Below, piece after piece: positions 45,796 to 54,080 of a stretch of DNA of 64,000 nt (positions are counted from its first letter, which is position 1; every line of letters starts with the position of its first letter). The stretch spans positions 1 through 64,000 of the forward strand of contig NZ_JACOFU010000005.1 in NCBI RefSeq assembly GCF_014284275.1, written 5' to 3'. Position numbers and translations under genes: made by a program. The notes under the pieces were generated by a model. It made no database searches and was not told the DNA's origin. It saw only the letters and a program-made list of their open reading frames with translations. This stretch comes from Affinundibacterium amnicola. Lineage in GTDB: Bacteria; Pseudomonadota; Gammaproteobacteria; Burkholderiales; Burkholderiaceae_D.

Positions 45796-46203
45796 ATGAG
45801 CAATTCCGATCATCACAAACAAAGTGAATTAAAAAATTTGTCCTCGATATCACCACCAATCATGGATGCAATAAAAAGTGCTAACGCAACCATGGACAGG
45901 ATCAACTTGAATATCGCTAAACAAGAAGCACGCGATCAAGTTGAGATGGAAATTGGAATGCTAAAAAGCTCGCTGACAGAGTTGAAGCCGATGGATCGAA
46001 AAGCGATTGGCATCAACAAACGAATCGACTACCTTCTCAGTCCACGGTATCAAAACTACCTCGACGCAAAGTGCCAACTGAAGCAAGTGATTAACAACAT
46101 AGGGCGGGAGATTTTCTACGGCTTATGTGGATTCGCAAAATTACTTTTAGTGATAGCGCTTAATCTTGTAGCCTTATTACTTTTACTTGTCTGGTTTTTC
46201 TAA
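45796..46203 (+). CDS. Tail-anchored hypothetical protein
   Basis: 135 residues with AAGGAT before the ATG. A charged helical cytoplasmic part (IMDAIKSANATMDRINLNIA...EARDQVEMEIGMLKSSLTEL) is followed by a single C-terminal membrane helix (LLLVIALNLVALLLLLVWFF). No family was recognised. It is divergent from the coiled-coil membrane protein, across a shared palindrome, so the two may be co-regulated partners. Confidence 0.55.
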   Translation: MSNSDHHKQSELKNLSSISPPIMDAIKSANATMDRINLNIAKQEARDQVEMEIGMLKSSLTELKPMDRKAIGINKRIDYLLSPRYQNYLDAKCQLKQVINNIGREIFYGLCGFAKLLLVIALNLVALLLLLVWFF

Positions 46204-46339
46204 TCGGTATGGTAAAAGACGTTGCCAGTATCTGTAACATTTATGATTGAAAAAACCTTGATCAAAAAAATTTAAGTAAGCTCAATCAATTTTTGCATAA
46301 CCAGACCATTAATGATGTGTCTGGTCAGTATTCGTTACC

Positions 46340-46828
46340 TCACTGCGCCTTCCGAATAAAGATAGCATCCCCAACTTTATCAAAAGCATGTTGATATAGC
46401 TGAGCATTTTGCAGTGGCAGGTCATCGTTCGCTTGTTGCCCACTCTTGGCTGAACGTTTCACCCGTGACACAAAATTAAACCGTACTTTTGTTAAGTTAG
46501 GTTTCATCTCTTCAATCGACGCAGTAACCGCTACACGTTGTTCGCGTCTGATGCCGCCCAAGGCATCGAAGAAACCAGTATCGTTTTTGATTGCTGATTC
46601 TGCTGTAATGAACCCTGTTTCCAAACTGGCAGAACCTATGATGTAACCCAAATCTTGCAGTATGGATACCACCGAATTGAAAGCGGTTTTTTTGTCTGCT
46701 TCAAAATTCCTTGCCTGAACTGCCTGGATTTCTAAAGAAGTCATTTCTTTCTTTGGTGGCGGAACCGCACATCCGGTTAAGCCAATAAGAATTAACGCGA
46801 TCAATAGTTGTGATGATAAAGTTTTCAA
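46340..46828 (-). CDS. Envelope lipoprotein, hypothetical
   Basis: 162 residues from a TTG start at 46828; AGGAG sits 6 nt upstream, which decides the start. A lipobox (LIGLTGC) predicts an outer- or inner-membrane lipoprotein. The mature domain (NFEADKKTAFNSVVSILQDLGYIIGSASLETGFITAES, then RVAVTASIEEM and KVRFNFVSR) recurs as a conserved hypothetical lipoprotein in proteobacteria. I know no assigned function. Last of a three-gene operon with a BamE-like lipoprotein and a small membrane protein. Confidence 0.7.
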   Translation of the reverse strand: MKTLSSQLLIALILIGLTGCAVPPPKKEMTSLEIQAVQARNFEADKKTAFNSVVSILQDLGYIIGSASLETGFITAESAIKNDTGFFDALGGIRREQRVAVTASIEEMKPNLTKVRFNFVSRVKRSAKSGQQANDDLPLQNAQLYQHAFDKVGDAIFIRKAQ

Positions 46829-46846
46829 TTTTATCTCCTAGAATAA

Positions 46847-47272
46847 TTAGAAAGAAGAGGCACGCGAAGAAAAATCTGACACCAGTTTTACACCATTGAT
46901 TTCTTTGAACTTAATAATGAGGGTGATGGTTCTGCTTGATTGCTCGAAGCCAGATGTTGTGGTGCTAGCACCTACCAAAATAATTGTTGCGAATGCGGAA
47001 GTAGACGACGCGGTGCTAACAATGGCGTGCTTTTGATAAGTCCAAGACTCTTCACCATCGGCATTAGACGTCACCAAATTTGGTGCGCCAAATTTTTCTA
47101 TTACTTCCGTTTGTGTTGTTTGATTTTTCTTCAGTGTTAGCGTAACTTGACCGGGCGTCAAAGTATTTGCTGAGTTACTAGCAATCGATGGCACTTGAAC
47201 GCATGCGCTTAAGCTGATGACCAAGACAAGTACGCCATATTGGGTAAATCTGATTGTCATGTTGGTTCTCAT
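46847..47272 (-). CDS. BamE/SmpA-like lipoprotein
   Basis: 141 residues. The signal sequence ends in a lipobox (LVISLSAC). The region TLKKNQTTQTEVIEKFGAPNLV...EESWTYQK follows the BamE/OmlA pattern (pathway for outer-membrane assembly), although a C-terminal extension rich in Ser/Thr makes it atypical. The first ATG overlaps the stop of the preceding gene by 4 bp, so translation is coupled; a second ATG lies 12 bp in. A role in envelope integrity is an inference. Confidence 0.6.
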   Translation of the reverse strand: MRTNMTIRFTQYGVLVLVISLSACVQVPSIASNSANTLTPGQVTLTLKKNQTTQTEVIEKFGAPNLVTSNADGEESWTYQKHAIVSTASSTSAFATIILVGASTTTSGFEQSSRTITLIIKFKEINGVKLVSDFSSRASSF

Positions 47273-47457
47273 CCTTGGCTTCCTACTTCATTTTGTTTGA
47301 CTTTCAACTTTTTCCAGAGCAAAGCGACGACGAGAAATGCAATCACAAACATTGTCAGTTTGAGACCTAATATGAGCATGTCAACCCAAACAGTGGCATT
47401 GCCAAGTTTAAAGAAAACAAGTGCCAAACCCATTATTAAGGCGAATATCCAAACCAT
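47269..47457 (-). CDS. Small two-helix membrane protein
   Basis: 62 residues made almost entirely of two hydrophobic helices (WIFALIMGLALVFFKLG; ILGLKLTMFVIAFLVVALLW) with a short basic tail. GGGAG precedes the ATG. First gene of the operon running to 46340, divergent from the WYL regulator at 47604. Confidence 0.65.
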   Translation of the reverse strand: MVWIFALIMGLALVFFKLGNATVWVDMLILGLKLTMFVIAFLVVALLWKKLKVKQNEVGSQG

Positions 47458-47603
47458 AAAACACTCCCGATCAATTTGTTAAACGAGCCTCAATTCTAGA
47501 GGGCTTGAATGACAGGTGATGTCGTTTTTATTTGCGCGAAAATAATTCGATAAAAACATAAGAAATTCGTTGATAATCCCAGCACAATTACTTTCAGCCT
47601 ATT

Positions 47604-48503
47604 ATGAGTACAGACAATCACGACACACTGGTTTATCGCCTTTCACAAATGTTGATCAAATTAAATCAAGGCCAAAAGCTCGTACCGAAAGATTTGGCTG
47701 AGGAGTTTGGAGTCAATTTGCGTACCATTCAACGTGACTTAAATATTCGGTTTGCCTATTTACCTTTGGAGAAAAAGGAAGGTGGGTATCGTCTCGATGC
47801 GCATTATTTGGGGAAGCTGAGCACGAAAGATATCGAGCGTTTTGCTGGATTAGCGGGAGTAAAAGGCTTATTTCCATCTTTGTCTGATGAATTCTTAGGA
47901 GAGCTATTTGATGCCCGTATTGGTTCCAATATGCTGGTGCAAGGGCATAACTATGAAGATCTAACGCAGTTAAAAAAAGAATTTTCACTGCTAGAAAAAG
48001 CCATCAAAGAGCGAAAGAAAATCGCCTTTTGCTATTTAAAAAATGACACCGTAAAATCCTATGAAGAAATAGCACCGTATAAGCTGATCAATAATAAAGG
48101 CATCTGGTATCTGGCAGCGCAGGACAAGGATAAACTGAAAACCTTTTCCTTTACAAAGATTCGTCAGCTCGACATTTCATCAGAAAATTTCGTTTGGGAG
48201 GAGGCGATCAATCAACAATTACTTAACGAAGACGGTATCTGGCTTTCGACCACGAAGCAAACAATTACCATGTCTGTGAGCAAAGAAATCGCGCATTATT
48301 TTAAGCGTCGTAAATTGATTCCACTACAAGTGATAGAAGAAGAGAGGCATGACGGAAGTTTGGTGGTTTCATCGACCGTTGCACATTTGAATCAGATTTT
48401 TCCAATTATTCGCTATTGGATTCCGCACCTTCAGATTGTTTCGCCATTCGAATTGCAAAAACAGTTGCTTGACGAATTGATCGAGTACGCTAATAAGCTT
48501 TGA
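47604..48503 (+). CDS. WYL-domain transcriptional regulator
   Basis: 299 residues. N-terminal winged HTH (DLAEEFGVNLRTIQRDLNIRF), then a WYL domain (KIAFCYLKNDTVKSYEEIAPYKLINNKGIWYLAAQDKDKLKTFSFTKI has the expected ligand-binding residues) and a C-terminal WCX region. WYL regulators sense nucleic-acid or nucleotide-type ligands and often control stress or defence genes. It is divergent from the envelope lipoprotein operon, which it may regulate through the 146-bp gap. It is not obviously linked to the toxin-antitoxin genes downstream. Confidence 0.88.
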   Translation: MSTDNHDTLVYRLSQMLIKLNQGQKLVPKDLAEEFGVNLRTIQRDLNIRFAYLPLEKKEGGYRLDAHYLGKLSTKDIERFAGLAGVKGLFPSLSDEFLGELFDARIGSNMLVQGHNYEDLTQLKKEFSLLEKAIKERKKIAFCYLKNDTVKSYEEIAPYKLINNKGIWYLAAQDKDKLKTFSFTKIRQLDISSENFVWEEAINQQLLNEDGIWLSTTKQTITMSVSKEIAHYFKRRKLIPLQVIEEERHDGSLVVSSTVAHLNQIFPIIRYWIPHLQIVSPFELQKQLLDELIEYANKL

Positions 48504-48533
48504 CGATATTTTCCCGCATGTAAGGAACCAGCG

Positions 48534-48836
48534 TTAGGTAGCAGTATCATCAACCAAGCGAATTTCCACATGTTTACCAATCGCCGTTGCGGCTTTGACC
48601 AAACTATCAAACTGGATTTTTAGATTATCTGGATCAAGCAGTCGATCAACTTGCGTACGGCTAGTTTCCATGCGTGCGGCCATCGCCACTTTGGTGATGC
48701 GATTGGCGACCATGCCGTCCTTTAGTTGCTCGGAAATCGCCCTCTTGAGCGCTTTAGCTGTGACTTCATCATAGAGTCCTTCTTCTTTGAGAAAATCATC
48801 AAAATTTGATCCACTGCGTGGATTATTTTTTTTCAT
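48534..48836 (-). CDS. HigA-like antitoxin (XRE HTH)
   Basis: 100 residues. The C-terminal half holds an XRE-type helix-turn-helix (VANRITKVAMAARMETSRTQVDRLLDPDN) typical of antitoxins paired with Gp49-type toxins. It is encoded after its toxin, in the HigBA order, and its start overlaps the toxin's end by 14 bp. It neutralises the toxin and probably represses the operon. Confidence 0.85.
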   Translation of the reverse strand: MKKNNPRSGSNFDDFLKEEGLYDEVTAKALKRAISEQLKDGMVANRITKVAMAARMETSRTQVDRLLDPDNLKIQFDSLVKAATAIGKHVEIRLVDDTAT

Positions 48837-49215
48837 GATGTTGCTTCCAATCTTTATATCTAACTTCTGCTAAATCAATGTCATTTTTATCTGTGGCTTG
48901 CGTTTTCTTGATAAATCCATGCAGCAGCACCATGTTATTACCTTCAACTGCAAATAAAATTCTAGCTATCCGTGTTTTAAGAGTGGTGCGGATTTCCCAA
49001 ATTGCGCCACGTAAATGATCTACCTGCGGTTTACCAATAGGCCATTTGAACTGCACGTAAGAGACATCACTTCCAATCTGCTTTCTATCCGTTTTTGTGA
49101 GCGCCAACAGCCATTCTTTTACTGGCTCCGCCCCCATTTCTGTTTTATAAAAAAATGCGTCAAGCTTTGGGGGCGATTTTAACTTCGTCAATTTAGTGTA
49201 CCTCATAAGGTTCAT
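48823..49215 (-). CDS. HigB-like toxin (phage Gp49 family)
   Basis: 130 residues in the longest frame; the ATG at 49206 (three codons in) is equally possible. It has the Gp49/HigB signature: DAFFYKTEMGAEPVKEWLLALTKTDRKQIG, VDHLRGAIWEIRTTLKTRIARILFAVEGNNMVLLHGFIKKTQ, followed by DIDLAEVRYKDW. Known relatives are ribosome-dependent mRNA endonucleases. The downstream gene is the cognate antitoxin. Confidence 0.85.
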   Translation of the reverse strand: MNLMRYTKLTKLKSPPKLDAFFYKTEMGAEPVKEWLLALTKTDRKQIGSDVSYVQFKWPIGKPQVDHLRGAIWEIRTTLKTRIARILFAVEGNNMVLLHGFIKKTQATDKNDIDLAEVRYKDWKQHHEKK

Positions 49216-49249
49216 TCGAGCAATCCGTTTTTTTGAAAATTACACTAAA
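49192..49249 (-). promoter_or_regulatory. Inverted repeat at the toxin-antitoxin start
   Basis: TTTAGTGTA (49192-49200) and TACACTAAA (49241-49249) are exact 9-bp inverted repeats separated by 40 bp. They straddle the start of the HigB-like gene; the left arm lies in its first codons. An autoregulatory operator for the HigA-like protein is a reasonable guess. Confidence 0.45.
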
Positions 49250-49294
49250 AGATAGGCGAATTAATATTTTATGTGCAAATAATTATCATAACAA

Positions 49295-49315
49295 TACTGC
49301 CATTTTTTGGCAGTA
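49295..49315. promoter_or_regulatory. Palindrome upstream of YafY-type regulator
   Basis: TACTGCCA and TGGCAGTA flank a 5-T spacer, 52 bp before the regulator ATG at 49367. The position fits an autoregulatory operator; a hairpin terminator for a leftward or rightward transcript is the alternative. Confidence 0.5.
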
Positions 49316-49366
49316 AATACGCTAAACTAATCCCCACATTCATTTCCCACACTGCAAGTAGAATCC

Positions 49367-50062
49367 ATGTCCCGCACCCAACGTCTACTAGATCTAATCC
49401 AAATTCTCAGAAGTCACCGTTACCCGGTGACAGGTGCTCAGCTTGCGGCAGATTTGGATATCAGCCTGCGCACCTTATACCGCGACATCGCGACTTTGCA
49501 GGAACAGGGCGCGAGCATTGCTGGAGAGCCGGGCTTGGGTTATGTGTTGAAACCAGGATTTATGTTGCCTCCTTTAATGTTTTCGGAGGAGGAAATTGAA
49601 GCGCTGGTGCTAGGTTCGCGTTGGGTGGCGGATCGTGGTGACGAACGTCTGGCATTTGCAGCACGTAATGCTTTGCAGAAGATTGCTGCGGTCTTGCCGC
49701 CTGATTTGCGCGAATCATTAGATACCACAACCTTACTCGCTGGACCAGATGATAATCGCGCTGACATTGACACTGCCTTGCCACTCTTGCGCGCCGCAAT
49801 ACGTAATGAACATAAAATTCATCTGAACTATCGCGATGGCAAAGGACAAGCCAGTCAACGCATGATTTGGCCTTTCGCTTTGGGCTATTTTGAACACGTG
49901 CGGGTCTTGATCGCTTGGTGTGAACTACGGCAAGAGATACGGCATTTTCGTAGCGATCGCATCGTCTCGTTCGAAGTTTATCCACAACGCTATCCACGCC
50001 GCCGCCAAACCTTACTGAAAGAGTGGCGCGAAATCGAAGGCATCGCTACTGACAGAAACTGA
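49367..50062 (+). CDS. YafY-family WYL transcriptional regulator
   Basis: 231 residues. Winged HTH (YPVTGAQLAADLDISLRTLYRDIATLQEQGASIAGEPGLGYVL) followed by a short WYL domain (KIHLNYRDGKGQASQRMIWPFALGYFEHVRVLIAWCELR). This compact form is the YafY group. In many proteobacteria such regulators stand next to VOC-family genes, as here. It probably represses or activates the VOC and EVE genes that follow. No ligand can be assigned. Confidence 0.88.
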   Translation: MSRTQRLLDLIQILRSHRYPVTGAQLAADLDISLRTLYRDIATLQEQGASIAGEPGLGYVLKPGFMLPPLMFSEEEIEALVLGSRWVADRGDERLAFAARNALQKIAAVLPPDLRESLDTTTLLAGPDDNRADIDTALPLLRAAIRNEHKIHLNYRDGKGQASQRMIWPFALGYFEHVRVLIAWCELRQEIRHFRSDRIVSFEVYPQRYPRRRQTLLKEWREIEGIATDRN

Positions 50063-50122
50063 CAGTAGCTTTCAATAAGATTATAACTATCAACACTAAT
50101 TCCAGTGTTGACCAACACTAAT
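50048..50122 (+). promoter_or_regulatory. Repeats between YafY-type regulator and VOC gene
   Basis: ACTGACAG occurs twice with a 10-bp period (50048-50055 and 50058-50065), overlapping the end of the regulator gene. Then CAACACT-AATTCC-AGTGTTG (50091-50110) is a perfect 7-bp dyad, and CAACACTAAT recurs at 50113-50122. These sit 20-90 bp before the VOC start, a plausible operator/promoter region. Confidence 0.5.
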
Positions 50123-50140
50123 CTGATTGGAAACTTTATC

Positions 50141-50512
50141 ATGCCTCATCCTAATTTCATTATTCTTTACGTGACTGACGCTGCGCTCAGCGCACCATTC
50201 TATGCGAACGTTTTGGATACGCCAGCGATCGAATCTTCGCCAACATTTGCCATGTTTGCGCTGGAATCCGGTGTCATGTTAGGTCTGTGGAACAAGCAAT
50301 CAGTGCTGCCAGCTTGTGATGCCGAAGCAGGTAGTAGTGAGCTTGCCTTTGCAGTAGCTGATCAAACAATTCTTGAGCAGCTGTATCAAAATTGGCAGAC
50401 ACGCGGTATGCGCATCGCACAGCCATTATGCATGATGGATTTTGGTTGGACCTTCGTTGCACTTGATCCTGATGGCAATCGCTTACGTGCTTTTGTTGCT
50501 GCTGGCGAGTAA
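50141..50512 (+). CDS. VOC-fold (glyoxalase/drug-binding-like) protein
   Basis: 123 residues from the ATG at 50141. The VOC pattern is clear: [40 protein letters not shown], and the C-terminal [17 protein letters not shown]. Relatives beside YafY-type regulators are often annotated as phenazine-resistance or glyoxalase-like proteins. The H/E metal ligands of glyoxalase I are not all evident, so ligand sequestration is possible. Probably co-regulated with the following EVE-domain gene, whose ATG is 8 nt after its stop. Confidence 0.8.
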   Translation: MPHPNFIILYVTDAALSAPFYANVLDTPAIESSPTFAMFALESGVMLGLWNKQSVLPACDAEAGSSELAFAVADQTILEQLYQNWQTRGMRIAQPLCMMDFGWTFVALDPDGNRLRAFVAAGE

Positions 50513-50519
50513 GCGCATC

Positions 50520-50996
50520 ATGAAAAACTGGATCGCTGTTGCCTCGGCTGAACATGTGGCGATTGGTCATGCGCAGGGGTTTATGCAAGTTTGTCACGGT
50601 AAACTTGCACCCTTGCGTCGGCTACAATCAGGTGATGGTGTGGTCTACTATTCGCCAACACAAATTTTCGGTGGATTATCTGCTAAGGCAAATAGACTAC
50701 AAAGTTTTACGGCAATTGGCAGCGTTCTAGATAACGAGCCTTATCAAGTCGAAATGTTTGCAGATTTCTTTCCATACCGACGTGATGTGAAATGGCATGA
50801 CTCGCAGCCAGCTTCAATTTTACCGCTGTTAGATCAGTTGGAATTGTCTCGTGGCAAAAGGAATTGGGGCTTTCAATTTCGCTTTGGCCTAATTGAAATC
50901 AGCGCTAAGGATATGGCTCTCATCGCCGCAGCGATGTCTGTACAATTTTCAAGTCCACCACAAGCACAACTGTTGTTAGATATCGCAAAATACTGA
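50520..50996 (+). CDS. EVE-domain protein
   Basis: 158 residues from the ATG at 50520 ([13 protein letters not shown]); the open frame continues upstream only by overlapping the VOC gene in another frame. It matches the UPF0310/EVE group: [40 protein letters not shown] and [19 protein letters not shown], with an aromatic-cage pocket. EVE/PUA-type domains bind modified bases in nucleic acids. Cytoplasmic; substrate unknown. Confidence 0.85.
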   Translation: MKNWIAVASAEHVAIGHAQGFMQVCHGKLAPLRRLQSGDGVVYYSPTQIFGGLSAKANRLQSFTAIGSVLDNEPYQVEMFADFFPYRRDVKWHDSQPASILPLLDQLELSRGKRNWGFQFRFGLIEISAKDMALIAAAMSVQFSSPPQAQLLLDIAKY

Positions 50997-51072
50997 AGAT
51001 CTCTTTCAACTTAGTTTGCAAGAACCATGATTTAGATCAGAATGCATGCACTCACTTTTTTCAGGAGTTCGC

Positions 51073-53388
51073 ATGCATTTCTTTTTTCCTGCTACGGCGA
51101 AACATCGTTTTTCAATGCTGGCGATTTTGTTCGCGATATGTTCGCTGATACTATTTGCACTAAGTTCAGTACAGCCGCCATCCCCTACTAAAGTAAGCAC
51201 TACAACAGAATTTTCACTTCCGGCAGCACAATCTCAGTTACAAAAAATCACCCAAGACAAACACCCTATCGGCAGCGTAGGACATGCCAAAGTGCGTGAG
51301 TATCTGCTTGCAGAACTCAGAGCAATCGGCTTAGAGCCTCAAGTACACAGCACTTTTGCGAGTTTTGAGAAAGGCACTGCGAGCGGGCAGGTACACAATA
51401 TCGTGGTGCGATTAGTGGGTCGTAACAGCGGCCAAAATCAAAACAAAAAAGCCCTACTTTTGATGGCACATTACGATGCGGTGCCGAATAGTTTCGGCGC
51501 GGCGGATGATGGCGTATCGGTGGTGGCGATATTGCAAACCTTGCGGGCTTTGAAAGCACAAGCGCCACTGGCGAATGATCTCATTTGCTTGTTGAGCGAT
51601 GGTGAAGAAGTGGGCTTACTAGGTGCATCGGGATTCGTGCAATCGCATCCTTGGATGAAGGATGTCGGCATGTTGCTCAATTTTGATAATCGCGGCAATG
51701 CCGGTCCTATCATGATGTTTGAGCCATCCAGCGGCAATCGCACTTTGATCACCAATTTGGCGAAAGCGGTACCGAATGTCATCAGCAATTCATTAATGTA
51801 CGAGGTGTACAAGGCACTACCGAATGACACCGACTTCACCGTGTTTCGCAAGCAAGGTGTACCCGGGCTCAATTTCGCGATGATACAAAATATCTCTAGT
51901 TATCACACTCGCTATGACCGCGCCGATCTGATTAGTCCGGCGTCTCAGCAGCAACAAGGGCAGATGATGTTGCAACTGCTGCGGCACTTTGGCGAGCAAG
52001 ACTTAAGTGCATTCCATTCCCCAACCAAGGCCGAGGATAGCGTGTATTTTAGCTTTCCTGTTATCGGCCTGATTCACTATCCCGCAGCCTATGCTTTGCC
52101 AATCGCCATATTGATTACAATTTTAGCGATCGTGACTTTTTGGCTCACAAGGAAAACTGCACGACTACGTGTCTTGGCCACCATGGCTGGTGCGCTGAGT
52201 TTTATCGTGACAATTATCGCGATAGGATTTCTATCGCAACAAGCTTGGAATTTAGTTTTTAAACTTTATCCAGCCTATTTAGAAATGCACGATCAAGACA
52301 CCGGGCATTACTACTTGTTAGGAATACTGATCATCAATGCGATTGCTTTTGGATTGCTTCAAAAGTTACTGACCCGCTGGATCAGCATGAAGGAATTGGC
52401 ATTTGGCACAACTATGGTGTGGGTCGGTATCTTATTATTCGTCAGCTACCGATTCCCCGGCGCAAGCTTTTTGTTCGCCTGGCCTTTACTGTTTGTCCTG
52501 CTGTCTTACTTATATTTGGCAGTAAAGAACATCTCTGAAGAATCCTCAGCTTATGCTTGGATTTTGCTAGCAGGTGCTGCGTTTTCCATCGTCCTATTTT
52601 CACCGCTGATTTTGCTTTTCAATATCGCATTAGGTTTTCACTCACTGGGTGTGCCTGTCATTTTATTTACGATACTGTTGGGATTGCTCACACCCTTGTT
52701 AATTTGGATCTTGCAAGAAATCCGTGCGCGCATCTTTTTGTTAGTGAGTTTACTTGCGATGTGCTTGGGTGCGATTGCGACCGCCAATTTTCATGAAGCC
52801 CATCCGATCCCGACCCAATTAAGCTATGTAGCGATGCCACAGCAAAATCAATATCTGTGGTTAGCCCCACAGCGCACTTTAGACCAGCGAACACTCCCTA
52901 TGTTTGGCACTGCGGCGGAACAAAAGACTTTACCAATATTATTTGGCAAAGATCATCCACGCAGTACATGGAAATATTGGACAGCAACAGCACCAAATGC
53001 AGAAATCGCGGCACCAGTCATTGCCATCCAATCAGATCAAATCCTTGGCGATCGACGTGAAATCGTGGCACATATTCGTAGTCCTGATCTGGCAAGTAAT
53101 GTCAGAATTCAAATTGAAGGTGTTAGTGTTTTATCTGCCAGCATACAGGATCAAATATTAACGACAACTGCCAAAGAAAAATGGATGAGTACCGTTCATG
53201 CGATGCCACGAGAGGGCGTCACTTTGCGTTTTCAGATTGCCAAAGATCAAGCCTTGAAAGACATGAAGGACATGAAAATACGTGTGACAGATACTTTCTA
53301 TGTTGTACCCGCCAGTGCTGGTAACTTGATCGTACCAGCGGGTATTGATTTTGTGGCGCAAACGATCGCCGTGGTGGATATTCCCTAA
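51073..53388 (+). CDS. M28-family membrane metallopeptidase
   Basis: 771 residues from the ATG at 51073, which follows AGGAG; an in-frame ATG at 51046 lacks such a site. A membrane helix at about residues 15-33 precedes the M28 domain: zinc ligands H133 (AHYDAV) and D146 (AADDG), catalytic/ligand E178-E179 (DGEEVG), N-D region (NFDNRGN) and the late His (SSYHTRYD). Then eight or so membrane helices (~330-560) and a beta-rich C-terminal domain follow, like the ER/vacuolar M28 membrane peptidases. It is probably an aminopeptidase acting in the periplasm. Confidence 0.88.
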   Translation: MHFFFPATAKHRFSMLAILFAICSLILFALSSVQPPSPTKVSTTTEFSLPAAQSQLQKITQDKHPIGSVGHAKVREYLLAELRAIGLEPQVHSTFASFEKGTASGQVHNIVVRLVGRNSGQNQNKKALLLMAHYDAVPNSFGAADDGVSVVAILQTLRALKAQAPLANDLICLLSDGEEVGLLGASGFVQSHPWMKDVGMLLNFDNRGNAGPIMMFEPSSGNRTLITNLAKAVPNVISNSLMYEVYKALPNDTDFTVFRKQGVPGLNFAMIQNISSYHTRYDRADLISPASQQQQGQMMLQLLRHFGEQDLSAFHSPTKAEDSVYFSFPVIGLIHYPAAYALPIAILITILAIVTFWLTRKTARLRVLATMAGALSFIVTIIAIGFLSQQAWNLVFKLYPAYLEMHDQDTGHYYLLGILIINAIAFGLLQKLLTRWISMKELAFGTTMVWVGILLFVSYRFPGASFLFAWPLLFVLLSYLYLAVKNISEESSAYAWILLAGAAFSIVLFSPLILLFNIALGFHSLGVPVILFTILLGLLTPLLIWILQEIRARIFLLVSLLAMCLGAIATANFHEAHPIPTQLSYVAMPQQNQYLWLAPQRTLDQRTLPMFGTAAEQKTLPILFGKDHPRSTWKYWTATAPNAEIAAPVIAIQSDQILGDRREIVAHIRSPDLASNVRIQIEGVSVLSASIQDQILTTTAKEKWMSTVHAMPREGVTLRFQIAKDQALKDMKDMKIRVTDTFYVVPASAGNLIVPAGIDFVAQTIAVVDIP

Positions 53389-53398
53389 GCGACTCTTG

Positions 53399-53442
53399 GG
53401 CTTCGCTTTTCGGTGTTTGAAAATTTAAGCGAAGCCAGTTTT
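53399..53442 (+). terminator. Terminator between convergent genes
   Basis: GGCTTCGCTT (53399-53408) and AAGCGAAGCC (53427-53436) form a perfect 10-bp stem, followed by AGTTTT. It sits between the M28 peptidase stop and the convergent phosphatase gene. Confidence 0.75.
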
Positions 53443-53450
53443 ATCACAGC

Positions 53451-53933
53451 TCAGATCTTCTTTAACGCTGCCATCAATCCGTCAGACGCGTCTTCAATGT
53501 AATCTAATACCGTATCAAAACCACGCCCACCACCATAATAAGGATCAGGTACTACATCAGAGGGACTATGCGTGGCATAGGACATCATTAACTTCAATTT
53601 ATGTTGATGCGCAGCTGGACATTGATTTTGTAAGTTGCGCAAATTGTCTTTGTCCATTGCAATGATCAAATCAAATTGCTGGAAATCTTCATCACATACT
53701 TGACGCGCACGTTGTGGCGATAAATCATAGCCTCGCTTTAAAGCGAATTCTTGCGATCGCGAATCAGGTTGCTCACCAAGGTGATAAGCATGCGTACCTG
53801 CCGAATCAATCAGCAATTGTTCGAGCATACCCTCTGCGCCAGCCTTGCCACGAAAGACGCCTTCCGCAGTTGGGGAGCGACAAATATTGCCCATGCAGAC
53901 AAATAGAATTGAAGTGGTTTTTTGCTTATTCAT
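53451..53933 (-). CDS. Low-molecular-weight protein tyrosine phosphatase
   Basis: 160 residues. The P-loop CMGNICRS has C13 and R19 (C-x5-R), and the general acid D130 lies in VVPDPYYGG. Cytoplasmic phosphatase that dephosphorylates phosphotyrosine proteins; in bacteria such enzymes often balance tyrosine kinases of capsule synthesis, but no such locus is next to it. GGAGC precedes the ATG at modest distance. Complete and typical in length. Confidence 0.92.
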   Translation of the reverse strand: MNKQKTTSILFVCMGNICRSPTAEGVFRGKAGAEGMLEQLLIDSAGTHAYHLGEQPDSRSQEFALKRGYDLSPQRARQVCDEDFQQFDLIIAMDKDNLRNLQNQCPAAHQHKLKLMMSYATHSPSDVVPDPYYGGGRGFDTVLDYIEDASDGLMAALKKI

Positions 53934-54080
53934 ATTTTGTGCTCCATCTTATAGACGCAGAATTATAACCAGAGACACGAATAGCTTGGTGCCCCAGTTC
54001 CCAATTGAGCATGGCACTGACCAATCGCTTATGTTCTAATAGCTAGATCGCTTCATTGCTCAATCATTTTCCTTACTCGC

